From: Clostridia bacterium
GTDB taxonomy: Bacteria > Bacillota > Clostridia > Oscillospirales > CAG-272
NCBI GenBank assembly: GCA_017522125.1
Contig: JAFXAC010000058.1
Span: 1-37,138 of the forward strand
Direction of reading: 5' to 3'
DNA length: 37,138 bases
Shown here: one piece after another, positions 23,697-31,498 of the stretch
Numbering within the stretch: position 1 is the stretch's first letter
Layout of the letters: every line of letters starts with the position of its first letter
Made by a program: the position numbers and the translations under genes
Notes under the pieces: model-generated
What the model was told of the DNA's origin: nothing
The model's database searches: none
Seen by the model: the letters and a program-made list of their open reading frames with translations, nothing else

Positions 23697-23700
23697 TAAA

Positions 23701-24516
23701 ATGTGGCTTCTTTATACGCTATTGCCGATAGTAATTATTATCGGGCTGTACCTGTTTCTTATCGCGCCCTGCACGGGTAGGCGCAAAAGGGCGAACGCGC
23801 TCGTCGGGGATTACGCTCACCGCGGAATTTTGCGCGAGGGCGACGTTGAAAACAGCCTCAGCGCCCTTGTCGGCGCGACGAAGGCGGGCTACGGCATCGA
23901 GCTTGACGTGCGCCTTGACGCCGACGGCAGAGTGGTGGTATTCCACGACGATACCCTTAAAAGAGTTTGCGGAATAGACGCCAAAATGAAGGAAATGACG
24001 GCGGCGGAGCTTTCTGCCGTGCGCCTTAACGGAAGCGAGGAGGGCGTTCCCACGCTTGCCGAGGTGCTTGCGGGTGTCGACCGCACGATGCCGCTTTGCG
24101 TCGAGCTTAAGGGAACGAGCTCCGACACCTCGCTCTGCCCCAAGGTCGCAGAGCTGCTTGACGGCTACGACGGAACGTACAGCGTTGAGTCGTTCAATCC
24201 CTTTTTGCTTGCGTGGTTCAAAAAGAACCGCCCCGACGTAATAAGGGGACAGCTCGTCAGCAATTTCTTCCGCGAGGGCGGAACGAGCCTTGTTGTAAAG
24301 CTGCTTTGTACGCCGATGCTGACAAACGTGCTTTCCCGTCCCGATTATATTTCATATAACGCGCAGTTTAAGCAGCTTTCGGTCATGCTTTGCGAAAAGC
24401 TTTTCGGAGCGACGATGTTTGCGTGGACGATAAGGGATAGGGAGCTTTACAAGCGCGTGCGCGCGCGCGGTCACGCGGCAATTTTTCAGGATTTTGAGCC
24501 AAGGATAGAAAAATGA
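23701..24516 (+). CDS. Membrane-anchored glycerophosphodiester phosphodiesterase
   Basis: From the ATG at 23701 (271 residues; GGGGAGG site 10 bases upstream) the protein has one N-terminal membrane segment (about 2-22), then a GDPD domain: His40-Arg41 in AHRG, Glu50-Asn51, the metal ligands Glu67 and Asp69 in IELDV, and catalytic His82 in FHDDT. It hydrolyses glycerophosphodiesters to glycerol-3-phosphate and an alcohol, in lipid or teichoic acid turnover. The stop overlaps the murQ start (ATGA), so wall and lipid turnover may be coordinated. Confidence 0.92.
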   Translation: MWLLYTLLPIVIIIGLYLFLIAPCTGRRKRANALVGDYAHRGILREGDVENSLSALVGATKAGYGIELDVRLDADGRVVVFHDDTLKRVCGIDAKMKEMTAAELSAVRLNGSEEGVPTLAEVLAGVDRTMPLCVELKGTSSDTSLCPKVAELLDGYDGTYSVESFNPFLLAWFKKNRPDVIRGQLVSNFFREGGTSLVVKLLCTPMLTNVLSRPDYISYNAQFKQLSVMLCEKLFGATMFAWTIRDRELYKRVRARGHAAIFQDFEPRIEK

Positions 24517-25337
24517 GAGATAATTACGACGTTATAAAAACAGAGGGCAGAAACCCCAATACAGCGAACATAGACAAGCTCCCCACGCTTGAGATGGTGG
24601 CGCTGATAAACCGCGAAAACCGCCGCGTTGAGGACGCTATAGACGAGGTACTGCCCCAGATAGCCGAGGCGGTGGACCTTATCGCCGCCGCTATGGAGAG
24701 GGGAGGACATCTTATTTACGTTGGCGCGGGAACGTCGGGCAGGCTCGGCGTTGTGGACGCGTCGGAGTGTCCGCCCACCTTTGGAGTTGATTTTGAGCTT
24801 GTGCGCGGCATTATCGCGGGCGGCAACGGCGCAATGTTCAAGGCTGTCGAGGGCGCGGAGGACAGCGCCGAGGCGGGAGCCGAGGCGATAGACGCCGACG
24901 GCATCGTCGCGGGTGACGTGGTGGTTGGCATATCAGCCTCGGGCAGAGCGCCCTTCGTGCTTGGCGCGCTTCGCCGCGCCGCCGAGATAGGCGCCGTGCC
25001 GATCGGACTTTCCTGCAACCCGGGCTCACCGATGGAGGCGCTTTGCCGCGTTACCATTGCGCCCTTCGTAGGACCTGAGGTGATCTCGGGCTCGACGAGG
25101 CTCAAGGCGGGCACGGCACAAAAGCTCGTGCTTAATATGCTTTCGACGGGCGCGATGATAAAAACGGGCAAGGTCAGGGGCAATCTTATGATAAACGTGC
25201 GCCCCACGAACGAAAAGCTCGTGGAGCGCGCAACGAGGATAATAATGGAGCTTTCGGGCGCAAGCCGCGCCGATGCCGCCGCCGCACTCCAAAAGTACGG
25301 CGACGTGCCAAGCGCGCTTGACGCGCTTGGGAAATAA
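24513..25337 (+). CDS. murQ: N-acetylmuramic acid 6-phosphate etherase
   Basis: The 274-residue protein has the SIS fold of Mur[11 protein letters not shown] (71-80), catalytic Glu85 in ASECPPTF, Glu113 in [19 protein letters not shown] near 130 and the RPTNEKL motif near 228. It converts MurNAc-6-phosphate to GlcNAc-6-phosphate and lactate in peptidoglycan recycling. It is slightly shorter than typical MurQ (about 300), with a trimmed C-terminus. No MurP PTS component or MurR regulator is adjacent, so the MurNAc entry route here must differ or lie elsewhere; the MFS carrier two genes upstream is a candidate. Confidence 0.95.
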   Translation: MRDNYDVIKTEGRNPNTANIDKLPTLEMVALINRENRRVEDAIDEVLPQIAEAVDLIAAAMERGGHLIYVGAGTSGRLGVVDASECPPTFGVDFELVRGIIAGGNGAMFKAVEGAEDSAEAGAEAIDADGIVAGDVVVGISASGRAPFVLGALRRAAEIGAVPIGLSCNPGSPMEALCRVTIAPFVGPEVISGSTRLKAGTAQKLVLNMLSTGAMIKTGKVRGNLMINVRPTNEKLVERATRIIMELSGASRADAAAALQKYGDVPSALDALGK

Positions 25338-25349
25338 ATATCAAAGGTC

Positions 25350-25385
25350 GGGTACTTGCGCTTTAGGCAGGCACTCGGCTTTTGT
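25350..25385 (+). terminator. Probable terminator after murQ
   Basis: GGGTACTTGC (25350-25359) pairs with GCAGGCACTC (25367-25376), with one mismatch and G-U pairs, and GGCTTTTGTG follows. It is a weaker stem than other terminators here. Confidence 0.5.
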
Positions 25386-25413
25386 GTACTGCTCGAATTC
25401 AACGTTTGGTTGA

Positions 25414-25442
25414 TTGATTTTTATTTTTGCCTATGTTATACT
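25414..25442 (+). promoter_or_regulatory. Promoter of the small membrane protein and MutS-like genes
   Basis: TTGATT (25414-25419) and TATACT (25437-25442) with a 17-base spacer, 55 bases before the leader frame at 25497. Confidence 0.7.
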
Positions 25443-25496
25443 TGATTTGGTAGTCATAATGGGTGAATAGCATAATTTTGGAAAATCGGAGGCGGT

Positions 25497-25532
25497 ATGG
25501 TGAAAAATATCACGTATCGGGCTGACAGATGA
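25497..25532 (+). CDS. Possible 11-codon leader peptide
   Basis: ATG at 25497 opens MVKNITYRADR and its TGA overlaps the ATG of the next gene (ATGA at 25529). A GGAGG site (25488-25492) is 4 bases before it, whereas the following gene has no ribosome site of its own. Translation of this short frame would therefore deliver ribosomes to the next start. It is too short to judge by content. Confidence 0.4.
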   Translation: MVKNITYRADR

Positions 25533-25909
25533 ATAGACAGAGAAAAACGCTTGCAAGCTTGGACAAGGATTATTATCCGTATGCGCAGATGCTTTTGTCG
25601 GGCGAAACGTACGGAATACTGATATCCAAGCGCTTGTTAATAAAGCCGCTGAAAATTTTTTGGGCGTGCTTTTTCGTGGCGTTTTTGATACGCGGCGGGG
25701 CTGTGGTGTTCGGCGCTGCGATATTGCCATCGCTTATATTATTCTCGCTCTTTCTTACGATGCTTTACCCCATTTGGCACGCCTGCTCGATATCGCGGGG
25801 CGCGTATATCTTTTTTCATATCGCGGTGCTCGTCGCCTTGAAGCTTATCTCGATACCCACTTCATTTTTGTTAGAGAGGTTGTTTTTTTATGTCTATTAT
25901 GTTTCTTGA
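25529..25909 (+). CDS. Small integral membrane protein, unknown function
   Basis: The 126-residue protein has a basic N-terminus with DKDYYPYAQMLLSGETYGI, followed by about three hydrophobic segments (residues 41-60, 62-80 and 93-115). I do not recognise the family. It has no obvious ribosome site; its ATG overlaps the stop of an 11-codon frame that has a strong one. The last 20 bases overlap the start of the MutS-like gene, so the two are probably coexpressed. Confidence 0.6.
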   Translation: MNRQRKTLASLDKDYYPYAQMLLSGETYGILISKRLLIKPLKIFWACFFVAFLIRGGAVVFGAAILPSLILFSLFLTMLYPIWHACSISRGAYIFFHIAVLVALKLISIPTSFLLERLFFYVYYVS

Positions 25910-27392
25910 TAAATCCGAGGAAAGAGCCGTCGATTTTGACGTAAAGGCAGAGATAGTTTCAAAGGATAAGTTCTTCGAGTCGGCAAAAAAATATATAAGC
26001 GTGGACGAGAAAACGGTCTTGCACAGGCAGGCGTTGTTTTCGGACGTACTAAAGAATGCGGAGCTTGAGAGCTTTTTGTTTTCTCTTGCCGAAAAGATGA
26101 ATGAATACTCCGCGCTTGCAAGACCAAACGGCAAGGATGAAAACAACGAGGTAAAGATATACAATATCCTTTATCCCACCGTTTACATAGAGCTTGTAAG
26201 GTTTATATACGATTCGCTCTCGCCGATTATGGCTTCCGTGACCTCGGTAGCCGTGAAGAATCTTTACGAGCTTGCGCGGACGGACATAAATTCCGATGAG
26301 TATAGGCGGATCAAGGAGTACTACGACAAGAATTCGCGCAAGCTGCGCTTGGTAAAAAGCGTAACGATAGGTGTAAATCTCAATGCGATGTATCAGCCCA
26401 AGGAGGCGGGGATAGTTGCGCTGAACGAGGAGGAATACCGTTCGGGCGATCTGCTTGACCGCATAATGCGCGCGGACTTCAAGAGGGATGATTTCCATTG
26501 CATCGCCCCCATCACAGTTATTGATAAAAAGCTCGGCTTTTCGGATAGCCAGCAGGTCAATTTTGCCTTTTTAAAAGCGATGGGAGACGTTCTTGACAGC
26601 GGACTTTACCATTGCAGCAGCCGCCTTTTGAAATACGCGAGGGGCAAGCTCGCGCAGTATTTTGATATGCTTGATTCTATGGATTTTTTGGTAGAGGCTA
26701 TCAAGCGCATCAAGGTGTTTAAGGAGAAAAAGATACCGCTGTGTTTCCCGAAAATAAATCACGATGGTGAATTTAACGTAGTTTCGCTGTACGATAATTC
26801 GCTCTGCGTGAAAAAAGAGAAGAGTGAGATCGTTGCTAATACGGTAAAGCTTGAAGGCGGCGTTTGTTGTTACATTTTGACAGGTCCTAACAGCGGGGGA
26901 AAGAGCGTTTTTGCCAATTCTCTTGCCGCCGCGCAGTACTATTTTCAGCTTGGTATGCCCATACCCGCAAGGGAGGCGTCCTTGCCTATTTGCGATTATA
27001 TCTTCAAGATATCGGTAGAGGAGCAGGTGGGCGCGGAGCTTGTCGGACGCTTTGAGCGTGAGTGCATTTTGCTTTCGGACACGCTTGGCAAATTTACGAA
27101 AAACAGCTTGGCGCTGATAGATGAGGCATTCACATCGACCTCGGCGGCAGAGGCAGTTCCGATAGCTGCAAATTTCATAAGCGAGATGTGCAAAATAGGC
27201 GGAAAATGCGTATTTATCACGCACTACCACGAGCTTTGCGAGGAGCAAGCAAGGATCAGGGAATGCGGTGATAAGGTTGGATATCTTCACACCGAGGCGC
27301 AGGGCGATCGAAGAACGTACGCCGTCCAAAGCGGCAAAGCCGATTCGGGCAGTTACGCGCAGAGCATAGCAAAAAAATACGGTTTGATATAA
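25890..27392 (+). CDS. Short MutS-like ATPase without mismatch-binding domain
   Basis: The 500-residue protein has a helical lever/core-like region (about 40-300), then a MutS domain V: Walker A GPNSGGKS (332-339), the FERECILLSDTL dimer region, Walker B ALIDEAF (408-414), THYHEL (444-449) and a C-terminal SYAQSIAKKYGL segment. The N-terminal mismatch-binding and connector domains are absent and there is no Smr domain, so it is neither canonical MutS nor MutS2. Its role is unknown; related short proteins occur in gut anaerobes in my recollection. The ATG at 25890 follows AGAGAGG. The gene overlaps a small membrane protein gene upstream. Confidence 0.85.
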   Translation: MSIMFLDKSEERAVDFDVKAEIVSKDKFFESAKKYISVDEKTVLHRQALFSDVLKNAELESFLFSLAEKMNEYSALARPNGKDENNEVKIYNILYPTVYIELVRFIYDSLSPIMASVTSVAVKNLYELARTDINSDEYRRIKEYYDKNSRKLRLVKSVTIGVNLNAMYQPKEAGIVALNEEEYRSGDLLDRIMRADFKRDDFHCIAPITVIDKKLGFSDSQQVNFAFLKAMGDVLDSGLYHCSSRLLKYARGKLAQYFDMLDSMDFLVEAIKRIKVFKEKKIPLCFPKINHDGEFNVVSLYDNSLCVKKEKSEIVANTVKLEGGVCCYILTGPNSGGKSVFANSLAAAQYYFQLGMPIPAREASLPICDYIFKISVEEQVGAELVGRFERECILLSDTLGKFTKNSLALIDEAFTSTSAAEAVPIAANFISEMCKIGGKCVFITHYHELCEEQARIRECGDKVGYLHTEAQGDRRTYAVQSGKADSGSYAQSIAKKYGLI

Positions 27393-27400
27393 AAAATTAA

Positions 27401-27436
27401 GGTAGCTTTTTGCGGTGCAAAAAGCAATTCATAAAA
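27401..27436 (+). repeat. Short interspersed repeat, copy 2
   Basis: GGTAGCTTTTTGC-GGT-GCAAAAAGCAATTCATAAAA matches, in opposite orientation, the element at 21406-21443, differing in the loop and a few 3' bases. It lies between the MutS-like stop and its terminator. Confidence 0.75.
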
Positions 27437-27438
27437 GC

Positions 27439-27471
27439 AAAAGCGGAAGAAACTGCGTTTCTTCCGCTTTT
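27439..27471 (+). terminator. Terminator of the MutS-like operon
   Basis: AAAAGCGGAAGAAAC (27439-27453) pairs perfectly with GTTTCTTCCGCTTTT (27457-27471), and more T follows. Confidence 0.92.
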
Positions 27472-27481
27472 TTCCTTCGCG

Positions 27482-27527
27482 TTTGCCATAAGGCAAATAT
27501 ATCGAGCTGAAGCGACGCATATCGACT
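27482..27527. repeat. Degenerate hairpin array with ATATCGA separators
   Basis: TTTGCC-ATAA-GGCAAA is followed by ATATCGA, a weak GCTGAAGC stem region and ATATCGA again. It resembles a decayed two-unit version of the array at 21248-21360, but with a different separator word. Confidence 0.5.
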
Positions 27528-27533
27528 TATAGT

Positions 27534-27569
27534 AAAAGGACGGAGGATTTTATGTTCTCCGTCCTTTTT
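27534..27569. terminator. Terminator between convergent genes
   Basis: AAAAGGACGGAG (27534-27545) pairs with CTCCGTCCTTTT (27557-27568), with an 11-base loop. It lies 28 bases after the stop of the leftward gene at 27598 and serves that gene, possibly both directions. Confidence 0.85.
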
Positions 27570-27597
27570 GCAGGGTGTGAATGTTGCGCTTTATTAA

Positions 27598-28134
27598 CTA
27601 TTTGATTATACGCTCATAAGTGTTCCAATCATATATTTCATAACAAAATTTGAATATTGATCCTAACAAGATTTCCCGAAGCGTTCGTTTTTTTCGAATT
27701 CGCTTCATCGCTTTTTGAAAGTTTATTTCATCAATGCTATCACTGCGGTCAAATTGTGCATCGGAGATCCAACGCTTCGTTATGTGGTTAGTAACGATTA
27801 TGAAAACACGGTAGCCCTTCATTATTTCTTGAATTTCCTCTACCAAATATGAACAGTCATCATCCGCATCGTCGGAAAAATATTCAAAAGAAAACTCTCC
27901 AAAGAATAGATCCCAAAACACATATTCACCGTTTTTTTCTTTAAATAGCAGCTCTATATGCTTTTTTTCATTATTGCTTTGAACTGTCAAAGCACAAAAT
28001 TTGTGTTCTTTTGTTTTTTTGGTGTGAGTACTTTGCGAGAAATGATTGAGAAAATCCGCTTCGCTTGCAAGCTCCGTTTCTGAAAATGCTATGGAATGGG
28101 ATTTTAATAATTCTTTTGCTTGAAATAAAGTCAT
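27598..28134 (-). CDS. AT-rich hypothetical protein
   Basis: I start at the ATG at 28134 (178 residues), 7 bases after AAGGGGG; a longer frame upstream would run through the promoter. The protein is soluble, mixed charge, with an acidic EYFSDDADDDCSYL segment near the middle and a basic KAMKRIRKKRTL region near residue 145. I recognise no family. It is much richer in A and T than the surrounding core genes, which suggests recent acquisition. A candidate promoter (TATAAT, minus strand, near 28165, with a TTGTTT -35) precedes it, followed by a GCGGT-ATA-ACCGC stem in the leader. Confidence 0.7.
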   Translation of the reverse strand: MTLFQAKELLKSHSIAFSETELASEADFLNHFSQSTHTKKTKEHKFCALTVQSNNEKKHIELLFKEKNGEYVFWDLFFGEFSFEYFSDDADDDCSYLVEEIQEIMKGYRVFIIVTNHITKRWISDAQFDRSDSIDEINFQKAMKRIRKKRTLREILLGSIFKFCYEIYDWNTYERIIK

Positions 28135-28262
28135 ATTATGCCCCCTTGCCCTGCGGTATAACCGCATTATAATACAAATCGGCAGAAAAAACAAGTTCTC
28201 TGCCGAAGTTTTGTGATGCTAATTTCCGCTAAAAATGCAGAGAGAAGCGCCTGCGTTTGTTT

Positions 28263-28910
28263 TTATCTCTTTTCCGATATCCTTTTTGCTATTTCGTCGG
28301 TATCGCAGGAGAAGGCGGTTGCGGGGATGCGCAGCTCCTCGCCGTTTTCGTCCGTAAGGGCGATATACGCGCCCTTCAGCGCACGGGGCTTGGCGTCGAT
28401 CTCAAACTCCACAACCTCGCATTTCGTGCCGCGCGGCAACGTAAGGTGCTTTTCGGTCGCGGCGACCTCGTATACGCTTGACGCCATGATATCGACGAGC
28501 GTCAAGTCAAGTGTAAAGGTGTCCTTTTTGAAGTTAAACACCGCGATGCTGTAAACGCTGCTGCGCGCTTTCTTGTCGCGTCCGACCTTTACGTGCGCCG
28601 CAGAGAGGTCATAATTTTCTATCACCTCGCCGTCCTTGCGGATATTCTTGATGTCAAGCAGTCTTTGCAGATAATCGTCGTAATCCGCGTCCTTGCAGGA
28701 GTGGGCGTTCAGGATAAAATACCCCGTAATGCCGACGGCGGCAATTCCTACGCAGATATAGGCGAAAAGCCAAAAGAACGTTATGTAGAATATCGCAAAT
28801 CCGCCTGCGCCGACGCCGATAAGTATCATAAAGAGCAGCTCGAGCTTTGGGTGGCGTTGCTTGTTGAAATAATTTTCGGGGATGCTCGTGCTTTCGTTGT
28901 TTTTTGCCAT
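28263..28910 (-). CDS. Membrane protein of unknown function
   Basis: The 215-residue protein has a short cytoplasmic N-terminus, two close membrane segments (about 24-45 and 47-69), then a soluble C-terminal domain of about 140 residues that looks mainly beta-structured. I do not recognise the family. The ATG at 28910 follows AAAGAGG. It has its own promoter at 28963-28991, next to an inverted repeat. Confidence 0.72.
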   Translation of the reverse strand: MAKNNESTSIPENYFNKQRHPKLELLFMILIGVGAGGFAIFYITFFWLFAYICVGIAAVGITGYFILNAHSCKDADYDDYLQRLLDIKNIRKDGEVIENYDLSAAHVKVGRDKKARSSVYSIAVFNFKKDTFTLDLTLVDIMASSVYEVAATEKHLTLPRGTKCEVVEFEIDAKPRALKGAYIALTDENGEELRIPATAFSCDTDEIAKRISEKR

Positions 28911-28962
28911 TGTAAACCTCTTTTTAAGTAACCGCGTTGGCGGCTTTCGTTATTACGTGGAT

Positions 28963-29016
28963 ATTATATAACAAAATTTTCCGTTTGTCTATATACCGTT
29001 GGTTGAAAACGGTATA
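28963..29016 (-). promoter_or_regulatory. Promoter with adjacent inverted repeat
   Basis: On the minus strand TAGACA (28986-28991) and TATAAT (28963-28968) are 17 bases apart. Immediately upstream of the -35, TATACCGTT (28992-29000) and AACGGTATA (29008-29016) form a perfect 9-bp inverted repeat with a 7-base centre, a plausible activator or repressor site. Confidence 0.7.
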
Positions 29017-29035
29017 GTTTTAGTTGTTTTGGCAA

Positions 29036-29072
29036 AAAAATACTTGCAAGAGCAAACTTGCAAGTATTTTTT
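29036..29072 (-). terminator. Terminator of the O-antigen-ligase-like gene
   Basis: Arms 29036-29050 and 29057-29071 pair perfectly (core TACTTGCAAG/CTTGCAAGTA), with A- and T-runs on the two sides. It starts at the stop codon of the leftward gene. Confidence 0.9.
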
Positions 29073-30534
29073 ACTTTTCTCGGCTTTCCCTCTCCGCAAG
29101 GGCGAAGAACGCGGCGTAGAATATCTGAAAATTAAAATAGAAGAAGAAATTGTCGACGAGCGACATAACGATTATCATTGCGGGCAAAAGGAGAATGAGG
29201 AGCTTATCCGCGCTCCTGCGCGTAAAGAGCAGGCGTGCGTACTCCACGCAATGATAGAGGAATGCAATGAAGCCGACGATGCCCGCGGCGGCGAGGAATT
29301 GGAATATTATCGAGTGGTACATTCCCGAAAAGGGGTTGCTGAACGTGTAGCTCACGCCCTCGATAACCACTCCGTCGTCAAAGCCGACGCCAAAGACGGG
29401 CGCGCGCAAAAAGTCCGCCATGCCGTCCTGCCAATAGCGGAAGCGCAGATTTTCGGACATAATGTCAAAGCGCAAAAACTTTGAAAGCCCAAGCCACAGC
29501 TCCATCACGTCGCCCTTGTATACGTGCCAAGCACTCAGCGCGCCTACAGATGCGAGAATGATAACGAGCGTGTATATGCGGTTTTTCCTTTTATTTTCAC
29601 CGCTGAAGCAACAGAATATCGCGCAGAAGATGAAGAACACGGCGCCTGTGATTATTGCCGAGCGAGTGTCGATAACGGCAGAGCCGATAAGCAAAACGAT
29701 GGCGGCGGCGTAGTAAATAAGGCTGTAACGCGCCTTGCGCGCAAGGTAAAACGCGGCGGGAACGCCAAGCACGATGACCGCGCCGACTATCGTTGCCACT
29801 CCCCATGAGAGCTGGAGAATGTCGCGGTTTATTCCGATCACGCCGCCAAGCTCGTCGTAGATGAAAAGCAGGTCTGCCTTATATACCGTCATTGCGCGGA
29901 AGAACACCTGCGCGGTGGCGGCAAGAGATACGCCGAGCGCCGAGGCGCAAACGTAGGGCGCACAGTCGCGCGAGTCCGCAAATATAGCGGAAAAGAGCAT
30001 ATATAAAAGCAAAAGCCCCAAGCCGATGGCGGCGCCGTACACGAGGTTTTTAAGCGACGCGCCACCGCTGAATATGCCGTTGAGTATAAGAGCCGCGCTC
30101 ATTGCGATCATAGAATAAAATATTCCGCCGCGTACCTTGAAAAACCGCTTGAACGCGCCGCTTGCGGCAAGCCTTGCGACGAAGGCTATAACCATTATCA
30201 CGCCCGCGGCGATAAAGTTTACGAGTCCTGCGGTGGAAAACGAGTCAAACGATGCCTCGCGGTCAAGAAGCTGCTCGGGCGAAAGGTCCGAGCCGAGCGA
30301 GCAGTAAAAGAAGAATACGGGCGGAATGAACACCTTTAGGTCGTCCGCAAAAAGCGCGGAAAAGACGACGAGGGCGCAATATATCCAGAATACGGGGGCG
30401 TAAACGTAGCAGTTGCCGCTTCCCGCAATGGCGCAAAGCACGGCAAAAAGCGCAGGATACCACAGCGATTCCTGCCATTTTGCCACAGCGTCGATGATGG
30501 CGTATTCCTTTCTTATACTTGCGAGCTTGCTCAT
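29071..30534 (-). CDS. O-antigen ligase/polymerase-like (Wzy-type) membrane protein
   Basis: The 487-residue protein has about eleven membrane segments. A large extracytoplasmic loop near residues 370-420 has the Wzy_C hallmarks RYWQDGMADFLRAPVFGVGF and, further on, MYHSIIFQFLAAAGIVGF, where an Arg and a His are usually essential. Such proteins join sugar repeat units or transfer polymers to an acceptor at the outer membrane-facing side. No glycosyltransferase or flippase genes are next to it, so it is an orphan here. The ATG at 30534 has only a modest ribosome site; a promoter lies 31 bases upstream. Confidence 0.82.
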   Translation of the reverse strand: MSKLASIRKEYAIIDAVAKWQESLWYPALFAVLCAIAGSGNCYVYAPVFWIYCALVVFSALFADDLKVFIPPVFFFYCSLGSDLSPEQLLDREASFDSFSTAGLVNFIAAGVIMVIAFVARLAASGAFKRFFKVRGGIFYSMIAMSAALILNGIFSGGASLKNLVYGAAIGLGLLLLYMLFSAIFADSRDCAPYVCASALGVSLAATAQVFFRAMTVYKADLLFIYDELGGVIGINRDILQLSWGVATIVGAVIVLGVPAAFYLARKARYSLIYYAAAIVLLIGSAVIDTRSAIITGAVFFIFCAIFCCFSGENKRKNRIYTLVIILASVGALSAWHVYKGDVMELWLGLSKFLRFDIMSENLRFRYWQDGMADFLRAPVFGVGFDDGVVIEGVSYTFSNPFSGMYHSIIFQFLAAAGIVGFIAFLYHCVEYARLLFTRRSADKLLILLLPAMIIVMSLVDNFFFYFNFQIFYAAFFALAERESREK

Positions 30535-30564
30535 AGGTCTGTTTCCTTTGCTAAAGATATAATA

Positions 30565-30593
30565 ATTATAGCACGGATTTTAGCGTATTGCAA
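30565..30593 (-). promoter_or_regulatory. Promoter of the O-antigen-ligase-like gene
   Basis: On the minus strand TTGCAA (30588-30593) and TATAAT (30565-30570), with a 17-base spacer. Confidence 0.75.
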
Positions 30594-30625
30594 GGGGATT
30601 TTGTCCGCAAGCACAAAATTAAGAA

Positions 30626-31183
30626 TTAAAATTTCGACAGTATTTCAGCCGCGCCGTCGGCACAAATGGTGTGCGCGTGCTCGCTTATGTACGTCCGCGT
30701 TTTTTCGTCGTTGCATCGCGTGCCGTACTCGTCAAGGCAGGCGGCGGCAAGCGGCAGTGGAGAGCCGCTTGAAAGCTCGGGCAGCATAAGCACGTACTCT
30801 CCGCCGTCGGTGGAAAAGGCGGAGCTGTGTTTTCCGTAGCCGCGTGCGCAAAGCAGGCGGCAAACGGCGACGAGAGCGCCAAGGCTTTCGAAAACGTACG
30901 CACTGCCGCACTCTGCCGAGCGCTTTTCGCTCGGCAGAGCTTCGGAGAGCCGAGTTACGAAAAGCTCACAGCCGCCGTCGCGCGACTGAAAAAGCTGTAC
31001 CATCACGCGCGAGGTGCCGATGCTCGTGCCGCATATATCGTCGGCGCGGCGCAGTACGTCCTTGAAGCGTCGGCGCAGGTCAGCGTCCGACTCGGCGTCG
31101 TCGCAATCTATGGCAAACTCACGCAGGTCCTCCTCGGTGAGCATTATTTTCAGCTTGCCGTCGTCTATAAGAATTACTTCCAT
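30626..31183 (-). CDS. mecA: MecA-like adaptor protein
   Basis: The 185-residue protein opens with MEVILIDDGKLKIMLTEEDL, and has an RFKDVLRRADDICG helix and an LFQSRDGGCELFVTRL strand, the pattern of MecA adaptors in Clostridia. A C-terminal domain (about 95-170) with FESLGALVAVCRLL is the ClpC-binding module. MecA hands unfolded or regulatory proteins to ClpCP. The protein is shorter than Bacillus MecA (about 220), mainly in the linker. The ATG at 31183 follows AAAGGAG, with its own promoter at 31210-31238. Confidence 0.82.
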   Translation of the reverse strand: MEVILIDDGKLKIMLTEEDLREFAIDCDDAESDADLRRRFKDVLRRADDICGTSIGTSRVMVQLFQSRDGGCELFVTRLSEALPSEKRSAECGSAYVFESLGALVAVCRLLCARGYGKHSSAFSTDGGEYVLMLPELSSGSPLPLAAACLDEYGTRCNDEKTRTYISEHAHTICADGAAEILSKF

Positions 31184-31209
31184 TCGTATCTCCTTTCGTG
31201 GTACATTAC

Positions 31210-31238
31210 ATTATAATCCGAATGGGCGGCGCGTGCAA
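31210..31238 (-). promoter_or_regulatory. Promoter of the MecA-like gene
   Basis: On the minus strand TTGCAC (31233-31238) and TATAAT (31210-31215) are 17 bases apart. Confidence 0.78.
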
Positions 31239-31260
31239 CGCACAATTAATGGAAAGGGGT

Positions 31261-31484
31261 AGGGGCTGTCTCAGTTAGCGCAGAACAAAAATACAAAAAT
31301 AAGTGAAGAAAAAAGACCGTTTTTTTCGTCCAAAAGGATGAAGAAAGCGGTTTTTTTAAGGTAGAAATCCTCACGGATTTCGATTTTTATACGTATTTTT
31401 TAGCCGCGATTTTGCCCTCTGGCGTACCCTCGTACGCCGACGACGACAAAATCGCGACTTCTGCATCTAACTGAGACAGCCCCT
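31261..31484. mobile_element. MITE-like element with 18-bp perfect terminal inverted repeats
   Basis: AGGGGCTGTCTCAGTTAG (31261-31278) is repeated in inverted orientation at 31467-31484, and the match continues imperfectly through CAGAA. The 224-base interior encodes no protein and holds two stem-loops: one near 31309-31358 with runs of A and T, and one near 31402-31458 built on GCGATTTTG/CAAAATCGC. GGGGCTGTCTCA ends are, to my recollection, common in IS1182-type elements. No target duplication is evident. It lies between the promoter of the MecA-like gene and the end of the 5'-nucleotidase gene. Confidence 0.85.
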
Positions 31485-31498
31485 TCGATGGTCGTCTG

